From Vreelandella halophila (GTDB taxonomy: Bacteria; Pseudomonadota; Gammaproteobacteria; Pseudomonadales; Oleiphilaceae), in the NCBI RefSeq assembly GCF_009856365.1, contig NZ_WMEX01000001.1, positions 124,001 through 188,000 on the forward strand: a DNA stretch of 64,000 bases, in the 5' to 3' direction. The position numbers were made by a program, and so were the translations under genes. This document shows positions 54,843-63,525 of this stretch, in pieces. A model generated the notes under the pieces. It did no database searches and was not told the origin of the DNA. It was given only the letters and a program-made list of their open reading frames with translations. Positions within the stretch are counted from its first letter, which is position 1; every line of letters starts with the position of its first letter.

Positions 54843-55439
54843 ATGTCATCCAGGTTTTTTGTGGCGTTGCTGGCCGTTCTGGCGATGCCTGTCTGGGCCC
54901 AGGGCCCATCCTTTTCCTACGCGGAAGCCGGCCTGGCACTGTATCCGAACTTCGAGAGCGAGCCACTGCTGGGGGCCCAGGTGCGGGGCAGCCAGGCGCT
55001 GAACACGCAGTGGTTCATGTTTGGCGGGCTCAAGGCGCTGACGGGGGATATTGATGTCACGGCCCTGCATGGAGGCGGAGGGTATCGCTATTCGGTGGAT
55101 CACCGGACGGATGTCTGGGGCGGCCTGACGCTGGAGTATCAGGATATTGAAGTGGAGCGTTGTCGGAGTGTTATGCGCCCCGGCAGCAACTTTGTGCGTT
55201 CATGTACCAGTGTATCCAGCGATGACACCGCACCGGGCCTGCGCGGCGGTATACGGCGCCAGCTGCACCGGGACCTGGAGATCGGCGCCTCGGCGCGCTA
55301 CATCACCGGCGATCTGGACTACCTCGGATTCACCGGTACTGCCCGCTACCGCTGGCAGCCCAATGTGAGCGTGCTGGCGGAAGCGGACTATTACGATGGC
55401 AATTTCGGGGTGATCGGCGGTCTGTCGTTGCGTTTCTGA
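54843..55439 (+). CDS. Small outer-membrane beta-barrel protein
   Basis: 198 residues with a signal peptide (cleavage after PVWA-QG). Alternating strands follow, and the C-terminus is GGLSLRF, ending in Phe. Two cysteines in RCRSV and RSCTS could form a disulfide. GGGAG lies 10 nt before the ATG; a GTG at 54834 is too close to it. Function unknown. Class B repeats follow. Confidence 0.72.
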   Translation: MSSRFFVALLAVLAMPVWAQGPSFSYAEAGLALYPNFESEPLLGAQVRGSQALNTQWFMFGGLKALTGDIDVTALHGGGGYRYSVDHRTDVWGGLTLEYQDIEVERCRSVMRPGSNFVRSCTSVSSDDTAPGLRGGIRRQLHRDLEIGASARYITGDLDYLGFTGTARYRWQPNVSVLAEADYYDGNFGVIGGLSLRF

Positions 55440-55451
55440 TGGTGTAAAGGG

Positions 55452-55630
55452 TCGCGGCCGTGGCCGCTCCTACGGTTGTTGTCTGCAGGAGCAGCTACAG
55501 CTGCGATTGGGTCGCGGCCGTGGCCGCTCCTACGGTTGTTGTCTGTAGGGGCAGCTACAGGGGCGATTGTGGGTCGCGGCCGTGGCCGCTCCTACTGGTT
55601 GTTGTTTGTAGGAGCAGCTACAGCTGCGAT
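55452..55630. repeat. Class B REP cluster B9
   Basis: Three tail-head doublets, each a TCGCGGCCGTGGCCGCTCCT tail and a GCAGCTACAGCTGC head joined by GGTTGTTGTCTG. The middle head has lost its right arm (CAGCTACAGGGGCG). Confidence 0.88.
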
Positions 55631-55635
55631 CCTGA

Positions 55636-57156
55636 TCAGGCAGCGTTGTTGTGGCTGCCGCCCTCGGGCGGCATGCGATAGCGTTCCTTGACCTCGCCGT
55701 TGTCCACACTCTCCAGAACCACATCGAAGCCCCAGAGCCGGTGCACGTGTTTGAGCACCTCCTGGGTATCATCGTCCGCCATGGGGATGCCGTCCACCCG
55801 GGTGTGGCGCAGCAGCAGGGAGCGGTCGCCGCGGGTGTTCACGTTCCAGACCTGAATGTTCGGGTCCTTGTAGCTGAGGTTGTACTGGCGCGCGAGCTTC
55901 TCGCGCACGCGCCGGTAACCGCGGTCGTCATGAATGGCCTTGATCTCGTAGGCATCGTCGCCTTCCTCGTCAGCAATGGCGAACAGTTTGAGATCCCGGA
56001 TCACCCTGGGCGAGAGGTACTGGAGGATGAAGCTCTCGTCCTTGAAGTTGCGCATGGCGAAATCCAGGGTCTGTTGCCAGTCACTGCCGGCGATGTCCGG
56101 GAACCACGCCTGATCCTCCTCGGTCGGGTTCTCACACATGCGTTTTAGGTCCATGTAGATGTTGAATCCGAGCGTGTAGGGGTTGAGCCCGGAGTAGTAG
56201 GGGCTGTCGAACGGCGGTTGGTAGATCACAGCGGTGTGGTTCTGCAGAAATTCCAGCATGAAGCCGTCGTCCACCAGGCCCTCGTCGTACATCCGGTGCA
56301 CGATGGTGTAGTGCCAGAAGCTGGCCCAGCCCTCGTTCATGACTTGGGTCTGGCGCTGCGGGTAGAAGTACTGGGCGATCTTGCGCACGATGCGCACCAG
56401 CTCACGCTGCCAGGTTTCGAGCAGTGGGGCGTTTTTCTCGATGAAGTAGAGCAGGTTCTCCTGGGGTTCGGCCGGAAAGCGTCGCTTCTGGGACTCGGGG
56501 TCGTCGTCGCCCCCCATATCGGGGATGGTGCGCCAGAGGTCGTTGACCTGCTCCTGGCGGTATTCCTCGCGTTCCTTCTGGCGCCGGCGCTCCTCTTCGG
56601 CGGAGATGGGGGCGGGGCGCTTGTAGCGGTCCACGCCCTGGTTCATCAGCGCGTGGCAGGAGTCGAGGATGGCCTCCACTTCCTCCACACCGTAGCGCTC
56701 CTCGCATTCGGCCACGTAGTTCCGGGCGAACATCAGGTAGTCGATGATGGAGCTGGCGTCCGTCCAGCTTCGGAACAGGTAGTTGTTCTTGAAGAACGAG
56801 TTGTGGCCATAGCTGGCGTGGGCGATCACCAGCGCCTGCATCATCATGGTGTTTTCCTCCATGAGGTAGGCGATGCAGGGGTTGGAGTTGATCACGATCT
56901 CGTAGGCCAGCCCCATCTGGCCGCGCCGGTAGCCCTTCTGGGTGGCCATGAACTGCTTGCCGAAGGACCAGTGGTGGTAGCCCACGGGCATGCCCACGGA
57001 GCTGTAGGCGTCCATCATCTGTTCGGCGCTGATCACCTCAATCTGGTTGGGGTAGGTATCCAGGCCGAAGTCGGCGGCAATGCGGGCGATCTCGCGGTCG
57101 TATTCCTCGATCAGCTCGAAGGACCAGTCGGAGCCGCTGGATATTGGTTTGGTCAT
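55636..57156 (-). CDS. spoVR: SpoVR/YcgB family protein
   Basis: 506 residues, full length. VGMPVGYHHWSFGKQF and IVINSNPCIAYLMEENT are strong SpoVR signatures. YcgB/SpoVR acts with PrkA and YeaH in stationary-phase and nitrogen-stress response, but its biochemical function is unknown. The ATG at 57156 starts MTKPISS. A REP cluster separates it from yeaH. Confidence 0.92.
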   Translation of the reverse strand: MTKPISSGSDWSFELIEEYDREIARIAADFGLDTYPNQIEVISAEQMMDAYSSVGMPVGYHHWSFGKQFMATQKGYRRGQMGLAYEIVINSNPCIAYLMEENTMMMQALVIAHASYGHNSFFKNNYLFRSWTDASSIIDYLMFARNYVAECEERYGVEEVEAILDSCHALMNQGVDRYKRPAPISAEEERRRQKEREEYRQEQVNDLWRTIPDMGGDDDPESQKRRFPAEPQENLLYFIEKNAPLLETWQRELVRIVRKIAQYFYPQRQTQVMNEGWASFWHYTIVHRMYDEGLVDDGFMLEFLQNHTAVIYQPPFDSPYYSGLNPYTLGFNIYMDLKRMCENPTEEDQAWFPDIAGSDWQQTLDFAMRNFKDESFILQYLSPRVIRDLKLFAIADEEGDDAYEIKAIHDDRGYRRVREKLARQYNLSYKDPNIQVWNVNTRGDRSLLLRHTRVDGIPMADDDTQEVLKHVHRLWGFDVVLESVDNGEVKERYRMPPEGGSHNNAA

Positions 57157-57190
57157 AGCCACCTCATAGCCCGTGTTTCTGTTCACGTGG

Positions 57191-57294
57191 TTGCGGCCGT
57201 GGCCGCTCTTACGGGTTTGTGTTGTCTGTAGGAGCGGCTATAGCCGCGATTCCCGTGTCTTTATTCCCGTGATCGCGGCCATGGCCGCTCCTAC
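57191..57294. repeat. Class B REP cluster B10 between yeaH and spoVR
   Basis: A GCGGCC tail, a GTAGGAGCGGCTATAGCCGC head and a final TCGCGGCCATGGCCGCTCCT tail. This is the rightmost cluster; none is seen from here to 64 kb. Confidence 0.88.
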
Positions 57295-57303
57295 GGTTCG
57301 TGA

Positions 57304-58593
57304 TCAGGCGGTTTTGGGCTCGAACAGCTTGCGGAAAACGGGGTAGATCTCGCTGGCGTCCGACAGCTGCTGCATGGCGAAGCGGTCCGGGAAGTTCGCC
57401 TGTACCGTTTCGTACTCCTCCCAAAGGGCCTGGTGCTCGTGGGGGGTGATCTCCACGTACGAGTAGTACTGCACCATCGGAAGGATCTTCTCCTCGAGCA
57501 GTCTGCGGCAGATGGGCGAGTCGTCGTTCCAGTTGTCGCCGTCCGAGGCCTGGGCCGCGTAGATGTTCCAGTCGTCGCTGGGGTAGCGTTCCTCAATGAT
57601 CCGGTGCATCAGCTTGAGCGCGCTCGACACGATGGTGCCGCCGGTCTCGCGGGAGTAGAAGAACTCCTCCTCGTCCACTTCCTTGGCGGCGGTGTGGTGG
57701 CGGATGAACACCACCTCGATGTGCTTGTAGTTCTTCTGCAGGAACAGGTACAGCAGGATGAAAAAGCGCTTGGCAATGTCCTTGTGCACCTGGGTCATGG
57801 AGCCGGAGACGTCCATCAGGCAGAACATGACGGCGCTGGTGGAGGGCTTGGGCTCCCTGCGGTGCTGGCGGTAGCGCAGGTCGATCTCGTCGATCCAGGG
57901 GATGCGCTTCACCTGCCGGCGCAGTTCGTCCAGCTCCTCCTGCAGGCCTTCGATCTGGCGTTCCCTGGAGAAGGCCGGGTCATCCGAGTCCGGCTGGGCT
58001 TCCAGAGCCGCGATCTGCTGCTCCAGCTCCCTGATCCGGCGCTTGCGCTTGCCGGCCAGGCTGATGCGCCGGGCGTAGGCCTTGCGCAGTGAGCGCACGA
58101 CGTTGAGTTTGGCCGGGGTACCGTCAGTGGTGAAGCCGGCGTGAACATACTGGTACGAGTCCGCGCTCTTGAGCTTCTTGCGCACCAGGAAGGGCAGTTC
58201 CAGGTCGTCGAACAGGAAGTCCAGGAACTCCTCCTGGGTGATCTGGAAGACGAACTCATCCATGCCCTCGCCCTGGTCGCTGGCCTGGCCCTCGCCGCTG
58301 CCGCCACCGGAGCCGCCATCGGGCTTGGGCAGGCGGTCGCCGGTGACGAACTCCTTATTGCCCGGATGGACCATCTCGCGGTTGCCGCCGGCGCCGTGGT
58401 GGAACACCGGCTCGTGGATGTCCTCGCTCGGGATACTGACCTGCTCGCCCTGCTCCATGTCCGTGATGGAGCGGTTGTGAACGGCTTCGGATACCGCCTG
58501 CTTGATGTGCTTGCGGTAGCGGCGCAGGAACCGGTTCCGGTTCACCGCGCTCTTGTTCTTGCCGTTGAGGCGGCGGTCAACAACGTGACTCAT
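57304..58593 (-). CDS. yeaH: YeaH/YhbH family (DUF444) protein
   Basis: 429 residues. [11 protein letters not shown] is seen here as [21 protein letters not shown] at the start; a Gly-rich linker near residue 100 follows, and [16 protein letters not shown] is the MIDAS-like VWA site. It is the conserved partner of PrkA kinase. I chose the ATG at 58593 because it aligns with the known family start. The gap to prkA is 23 bp. Confidence 0.92.
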   Translation of the reverse strand: MSHVVDRRLNGKNKSAVNRNRFLRRYRKHIKQAVSEAVHNRSITDMEQGEQVSIPSEDIHEPVFHHGAGGNREMVHPGNKEFVTGDRLPKPDGGSGGGSGEGQASDQGEGMDEFVFQITQEEFLDFLFDDLELPFLVRKKLKSADSYQYVHAGFTTDGTPAKLNVVRSLRKAYARRISLAGKRKRRIRELEQQIAALEAQPDSDDPAFSRERQIEGLQEELDELRRQVKRIPWIDEIDLRYRQHRREPKPSTSAVMFCLMDVSGSMTQVHKDIAKRFFILLYLFLQKNYKHIEVVFIRHHTAAKEVDEEEFFYSRETGGTIVSSALKLMHRIIEERYPSDDWNIYAAQASDGDNWNDDSPICRRLLEEKILPMVQYYSYVEITPHEHQALWEEYETVQANFPDRFAMQQLSDASEIYPVFRKLFEPKTA

Positions 58594-58616
58594 GCCCATG
58601 CAGACACCTGCTTACC

Positions 58617-60539
58617 CTACTGGGATTTCCGGACGCGCAGGTACCACTCCGCCAGCAGCTTGACCTGCTTCTCGGTGTAGCCCCGTTCGATCATCCGGTC
58701 CACGAACTGCTGGTGCTTGCGCTGATCCTCCTCGGAGGCCTTGGGATTGAACGAGATCACCGGCAGCAGCTCCTCGGTGTTCGAGAACATCTTCTGTTCG
58801 ATCACGCTGCGCAGCTTCTCGTAACTGAGCCAGGACGGGTTCTGGCCGTTGTTGCTGGCCCGTGCCCGCAGCACGAAGTTGACCACCTCGTTGCGGAAGT
58901 CCTTGGGGTTGCTGATGCCGGCCGGCTTCTCGATCTTTTCCAGTTCCTCATTGATGGCCGCGCGGTCGAACATCTCGCCGGTTTCCGGATCCCGGTAGTC
59001 CTGGTCCTGGATCCAGAAGTCGGCGTAGGTGACGTAGCGGTCGAACAGGTTCTGGCCGTACTCGGAGTAGGACTCGAGGTAGGCCGTCTGGATCTCCTTG
59101 CCGATGAACTCCACGTATTCCGGTGCCAGGAATTCCTTGATGAACCGGAGATAGCGCTCGTGGGTCTCCGGCGGGAACTGTTCCTGCTCGATCTGCTTTT
59201 CCAGCACGTACAGCAGGTGCACCGGGTTGGCGGCCACCTCGGTGGTGTCGAAGTTGAACACCTTTGAAAGAATCTTGAACGCGAAACGAGTGGACAGGCC
59301 GTCCATACCCTCGTTCACGCCGGCGGCATCCCGGTACTCCTGGATGGACTTGGCCTTGGGATCGGTGTCCTTGATGTTCTGGCCGTCGTAGACCTTCATC
59401 TTGGAGTAGATGCTGGAGTTCTCCGGCTCCACCAGCCGTGAAAGCACTGTGAACTGGGCCAGCATGCTCAGGGTGTCCGGCGCACACGGGGCACCGGCCA
59501 GGGAACTTTCGCGCAGCAGCTTCTCGTAGATCTGCTGTTCCTCGGTCACGCGCAGGCAGTAGGGCACCTTGACGATGTTCACCCGGTCCAGAAAGGCTTC
59601 GTTGTTCTTGTTGTTGCGGAAGGTCTGCCACTCGGACTCGTTGGAGTGGGCGAGGATGATGCCGTCGAACGGGATCGAGGACATGCCTTCGGTGGTGTTG
59701 TAGTTGCCTTCCTGGGTGGCGGTCAGCAGTGGGTGCAGCACCTTGATGGGCGCCTTGAACATCTCCACGAATTCCATGATGCCCTGGTTGGCGCGGTTCA
59801 GGCCGCCGCTGAAGCTGTAGGCGTCCGGGTCGTCCTGGCTGAAGTCCTCCAGCATGCGGATGTTGACCTTGCCGACCAGCGCCGAGATGTCCTGATTGTT
59901 GTCGTCGCCGGGCTCGGTCTTGGCCACGGCCACCTGGTCCAGGATGGAGGGGTATTTCTTGACCACCCGGAACTGGCTGATGTCGCCGCCGTATTCGTGC
60001 AGGCGCTTGACCGCCCAGGGCGACATGATGGGCTTGAGGTAGCGCTGGGGAATCCCGTACTCCTCCTCGAGGATGGGGCCGTCCTCTTCCGGGTCGAACA
60101 GCCCGAGGGGGGATTCGTTCACGGGCGAGCCCTTGATGGCGTAGAAGGGCACTTTCTGCATCAGGTGCTTGAGCTTCTCGGCCAGCGAGGACTTGCCGCC
60201 GCCAACAGGGCCGAGCAGGTACAGGATCTGCTTCTTCTCCTCCAGGCCCTGGGCGGCGTGGCGGAAGTACGAAACGATGTTCTCCACGGCTTCTTCCATG
60301 CCGTAGAACTCGGAGAATTCCGGATAGCGTTTGATAACCTTGTTCTGGAAGATCCGGGAAAGGCGCGGGTCGCGGGAGGTGTCGACAAGTTCCGGCTCGC
60401 CGATGGCGAGCAGCATGCGCTCGGCGGCGGTGGCGTAGGCGGAGGGATCCTCTTTGCAGATGCTGAGGTATTCCTCGAGGCTCATTTCCTCTTCCTTGGT
60501 TGCCTCGTAACGGTCCTGATAGCGCTGCAGTATGCTCAT
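58617..60539 (-). CDS. prkA: PrkA serine protein kinase/AAA+ protein
   Basis: 640 residues, typical length. LLGPVGGGKSSLAEKL is Walker A; the AAA+ domain spans about 60-370 and the kinase-like domain follows to the end. AAGGGGG lies upstream of the ATG at 60539. It starts the prkA-yeaH-spoVR operon, which in Escherichia coli responds to nitrogen starvation and stationary phase. Confidence 0.94.
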   Translation of the reverse strand: MSILQRYQDRYEATKEEEMSLEEYLSICKEDPSAYATAAERMLLAIGEPELVDTSRDPRLSRIFQNKVIKRYPEFSEFYGMEEAVENIVSYFRHAAQGLEEKKQILYLLGPVGGGKSSLAEKLKHLMQKVPFYAIKGSPVNESPLGLFDPEEDGPILEEEYGIPQRYLKPIMSPWAVKRLHEYGGDISQFRVVKKYPSILDQVAVAKTEPGDDNNQDISALVGKVNIRMLEDFSQDDPDAYSFSGGLNRANQGIMEFVEMFKAPIKVLHPLLTATQEGNYNTTEGMSSIPFDGIILAHSNESEWQTFRNNKNNEAFLDRVNIVKVPYCLRVTEEQQIYEKLLRESSLAGAPCAPDTLSMLAQFTVLSRLVEPENSSIYSKMKVYDGQNIKDTDPKAKSIQEYRDAAGVNEGMDGLSTRFAFKILSKVFNFDTTEVAANPVHLLYVLEKQIEQEQFPPETHERYLRFIKEFLAPEYVEFIGKEIQTAYLESYSEYGQNLFDRYVTYADFWIQDQDYRDPETGEMFDRAAINEELEKIEKPAGISNPKDFRNEVVNFVLRARASNNGQNPSWLSYEKLRSVIEQKMFSNTEELLPVISFNPKASEEDQRKHQQFVDRMIERGYTEKQVKLLAEWYLRVRKSQ

Positions 60540-60927
60540 GCTTGGCCCCCTTGCTGTGACCTGGGTAAGGGGTGGTGCCTGCGCTGGCCGCACTCGCCCC
60601 TGATGGTGTCAGTTCATCATGCCTCTGTTCCGTTGGGTTCTGTCTTCAATTATGGGTAAGCCGGCGCGGGTTGCGAGTCTGATTGACGTTTCTGTGACCC
60701 GTTCGCGGCCAGGGTGCTTTCCCTTGAGATTAGTAGACGGTGGTGGGGTTGAACAGGGGCGTGTGGATTAAGGTTTGATCGCTCGGGGCGTGGCTGTTGA
60801 TCCGCGGCGGCATGGATGACTTTCGAACGGGTGCGATGCCTTCGCCGAGTGCGCCTGTTGCTTGTCGGCTTCGTATAACCCGGAGCTGACAGACGTAGCA
60901 CGAGCTATTTCCCGGGAGCTGGCGAAC
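60540..60927. other. Divergent promoter region between prkA and idi
   Basis: About 390 bp. It must hold the promoters of prkA (left) and idi (right). On the minus strand CATAAT near 60650 could be a -10 element for prkA, but no clear -35 is seen. I see no REP copies, palindrome or small gene in it. Confidence 0.4.
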
Positions 60928-61494
60928 ATGAGTCAAGGCTGCGAAAGCGTTGTGTCCTTTGATGACGAACCCCTGATCCTTGTCGACGAGAACAATCGCG
61001 TGCTGGGTTACGATTCCAAGGTTGCCTGTCACCGGGGGAGTGGGCAGCTTCACAGAGCCTACTCCATTTTCGTCTTCAATCGGCGCAATGAATTGCTTCT
61101 TCAGCAACGAAGCCCGATGAAGCCGCTGTGGCCGCTTTTCTGGTCAAACAGCTGCTGCAGTCATCCAAGGCGCGGTGAAAGCGAGCAGGAGTCGGTGCAA
61201 CGGCGACTGGAAGAAGAGCTCACTATCGCGGCCCGCCCGGAGTTTCTCTACCAGTTCCGCTATCACGTTTCATTCGGTGATATCGGGTCGGAGCATGAGC
61301 TCTGCTCTGTCTACATCGCCCGCTGGGATGAACCGGTTGTGCTTAATCCGACTGAGGTTGCCGATTACTGTTACATCCAGCCGGAGGTGATGGATCGGGA
61401 ACTGGCAGAGCACCCAGGGCGCTACACGCCCTGGCTCAAGCTGGAATGGCCCCGCCTTCGCAACGAGTTCTGGTCCAGAATCGAGAAACATTGA
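60928..61494 (+). CDS. idi: Isopentenyl-diphosphate delta-isomerase (type I)
   Basis: 188 residues, Nudix-fold. DSKVACHRGSGQLHRAYSIF holds metal-binding His, SNSCCSHPRRGE carries the catalytic cysteine and histidine (C77, H79), and RRLEEELTI is the Nudix-type acidic helix. It makes DMAPP for carotenoid and retinal synthesis. The ATG at 60928 has CCGGGAG upstream. It heads the rhodopsin/carotenoid cluster. Confidence 0.92.
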   Translation: MSQGCESVVSFDDEPLILVDENNRVLGYDSKVACHRGSGQLHRAYSIFVFNRRNELLLQQRSPMKPLWPLFWSNSCCSHPRRGESEQESVQRRLEEELTIAARPEFLYQFRYHVSFGDIGSEHELCSVYIARWDEPVVLNPTEVADYCYIQPEVMDRELAEHPGRYTPWLKLEWPRLRNEFWSRIEKH

Positions 61495-61642
61495 GACGTT
61501 TCCGGGAAGCAATGCGAGATTGCCGTGATCCTCTTCGGTGAGCTGGGCGTATCGCCCTTGAGTCGTCCTTCGGTGGCAACACCGGTTCGACTCGAATGTC
61601 CTGTGACAGGATCAGGCGCAATTTTCAGTGGGAGCAACACAA

Positions 61643-62428
61643 ATGCTAAACCTTGAAACATTGTCAATGGATCAATACTCGTTCGTGGCCAATGCGTTCT
61701 CGTTCGGGCTGGCGGTGATGGCGTCGACCACGATTTTCCTGTGGTTGATGCGGTCCTCAGTAGCGCCAGCTTATCGCATGGCCGTGACTATTACGGGGTT
61801 GGTAACCGCCATAGCGGCCTACCACTACCTGCAGATTATGCTCTCCTGGGAGCATGCCGTAAGCATTGAAACGGGCGAGGTGGTCGCGACGGGCGAGCCC
61901 TTCAATCGGGCCTATCGTTACGTGGACTGGCTGCTCACGGTACCACTACTGCTGATTGAGCTGATTCTCGTTATGAAGCTGAGCCAGCAGGAAACCATCA
62001 ACAAGTCGCTCAAGCTGGGTGGCGCGGCTGCGCTGATGATCGTGCTGGGCTATCCCGGCGAGGTGGCCGAGACAATCGGCACGCGGATGATTTTCTGGAT
62101 TCTGTCCATGATTCCGTTCCTCTACATCGTGTATCAGCTGGTGATTGGGCTGAAGGAATCGGTGGACAAGCAGCCTGAGAACGTCAAGGGGTTGATGCAC
62201 ATCGCGGCCTACCTGGTCGTCGCCTCCTGGGCCTTCTACCCGCTTGTCTATCTCCTCCCACTCGCCGGCGTCACTGGCGGTTCCGCGATCGTTGCGGTGG
62301 AGACCGGTTACACCATCGCCGATATCGTAGCCAAGGCGGTGTTTGGCCTCTTCATCTTCACGATAGCCGTGCGCAAGTCCGAAGCCGAGGCTGGTGCATC
62401 GGGAACCTCTGCCAGCAAGAAGGCATGA
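61643..62428 (+). CDS. Xanthorhodopsin-family proton-pumping rhodopsin
   Basis: 261 residues, seven helices. RYVDWLLTVPLLLIE has R92, counter-ion/proton acceptor D95, T99, and proton donor E106; H61 in AAYHYLQ pairs with D95, and K231 in DIVAKAVFG binds retinal. Leucine 103 at the spectral-tuning position suggests green absorption. The overall sequence resembles xanthorhodopsin from Salinibacter closely (MIVLGYPGEV, GYTIADIVAKA). At the position of its antenna-binding glycine (G156) this protein has W152 in IFWILS. GTGGGAG lies upstream of the ATG. It lies between idi and crtE, so retinal and pump are made together. Confidence 0.93.
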   Translation: MLNLETLSMDQYSFVANAFSFGLAVMASTTIFLWLMRSSVAPAYRMAVTITGLVTAIAAYHYLQIMLSWEHAVSIETGEVVATGEPFNRAYRYVDWLLTVPLLLIELILVMKLSQQETINKSLKLGGAAALMIVLGYPGEVAETIGTRMIFWILSMIPFLYIVYQLVIGLKESVDKQPENVKGLMHIAAYLVVASWAFYPLVYLLPLAGVTGGSAIVAVETGYTIADIVAKAVFGLFIFTIAVRKSEAEAGASGTSASKKA

Positions 62429-62443
62429 GGTGACGACAACGCT

Positions 62444-62474
62444 CTGGGTGCCCGCCTGGTAGTAGGGCACCCAG
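62444..62474 (+). promoter_or_regulatory. Stem-loop between rhodopsin and crtE
   Basis: CTGGGTGCCC and GGGCACCCAG form a perfect 10-bp stem with an 11-nt loop, 15 bp after the rhodopsin stop. No T-run follows. It may give partial termination or protect the 3' end of rhodopsin mRNA, so that the pump is made in excess over CrtE. Confidence 0.6.
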
Positions 62475-62508
62475 GCGTTACCAATCGGTACCGAGGGGAG
62501 TAAAGACA

Positions 62509-63525
62509 ATGACTATCTCCTGCGCCAGAACCGATATCGATCCTGCAGCACCGGATTGCGAACGAAGAGAGGGTAGCGGTGAGCCTGATTCAGGCTGGAA
62601 CGAAGTCCAGGAATTGAATCGAGTCCAGGCATGCATGAAAGAGCATGTGCTGGGGCTGACACACGGACCAGCGACAGAGGCCGCCACTTACCAGATACGC
62701 AGTGGCGGCAGTTTTCTGAGAGCACGGCTGGCTCTGGCCAGCGGGCATTCATTTGGCCGGTCAATTGAGTACCGGGTGGCAGCGGCAGCAGCCTGTGAGC
62801 TGATCCATAACGCCTCACTCGTCCATGACGATCTGTCCGACGGCGATGAGCAGCGTCGCGGCAAGGCGACAGTCTGGCGCCAGTTTGGCGAAGACGTTGC
62901 ACTCTGTACCGGGGACCTGTTGCTCTGCGCGGCTTTCGGGGTTGCGGCCGAGCTTGAGACCCCCGAGGAGTCCAGAGCCCTGACCCAGCAGTTGAGCCGT
63001 TTGACCAGCTGCACGATCGTGGGGCAGAGCCGGGAGGTGGCGTCCAGCCATGACCAGCATTTGCCGGGGCTAAGGCAGTACCTCGAGACGACCTCTGCGA
63101 AAACGGTACCGTTGATCGAGTTGCCGCTGATGTCGGGGGTCGTTGCGGCGAGAGCGGATGCGGTGACTCAGGCCGGGATCGTACGGCTGGCACGGTCAGT
63201 GGGGCTTGCCTACCAGATTATTGACGATCTGGACGACCTGACGGAGGAGACCCCGGCGTTGCACCCTTTTCATGCGTGGCATCATCATCGGCCAGTCGGG
63301 CAGCGAAGCGCCGGCGCCCGTTTCCGTCGTGCCACACAGCATGCCTTCGCGGCGCTGAATCGCGCTCAGAGGGCACTGGATGAGCTGGAGCGCCATGCCG
63401 TCGGCGGGCTTGCCGGTCGGTTGCAGCCACTCTTGTCCCAGCTGGAGAGCCGTGCCATCGCCCACCGCCGCACTGGCTCTGACGAGGGAGGAGCCGCTCT
63501 GCATGGCGTATCCCAACAGCAGTAA
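62509..63525 (+). CDS. crtE: Geranylgeranyl-diphosphate synthase (polyprenyl synthetase)
   Basis: 338 residues. HDDLSDGDEQRRGK (106-119) is the first Asp-rich motif (D107, D108, D111) and QIIDDLDDLTEE the second. GGSFLRARL is the family's early Arg motif. It builds the C20 precursor of phytoene. The region after the second motif (HPFHAWHHHRP) departs from the usual pattern, which normally has a conserved GK for diphosphate binding. GAGGGGAG lies upstream. It overlaps crtI by 23 bp. Confidence 0.85.
   Translation: MTISCARTDIDPAAPDCERREGSGEPDSGWNEVQELNRVQACMKEHVLGLTHGPATEAATYQIRSGGSFLRARLALASGHSFGRSIEYRVAAAAACELIHNASLVHDDLSDGDEQRRGKATVWRQFGEDVALCTGDLLLCAAFGVAAELETPEESRALTQQLSRLTSCTIVGQSREVASSHDQHLPGLRQYLETTSAKTVPLIELPLMSGVVAARADAVTQAGIVRLARSVGLAYQIIDDLDDLTEETPALHPFHAWHHHRPVGQRSAGARFRRATQHAFAALNRAQRALDELERHAVGGLAGRLQPLLSQLESRAIAHRRTGSDEGGAALHGVSQQQ

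Noticed and set aside
61599-61611. Small palindrome TCCTG-TGA-CAGGA upstream of the rhodopsin gene
   Set aside because: Arms of 5 bp are expected by chance at this frequency and no second copy was found to support an operator.
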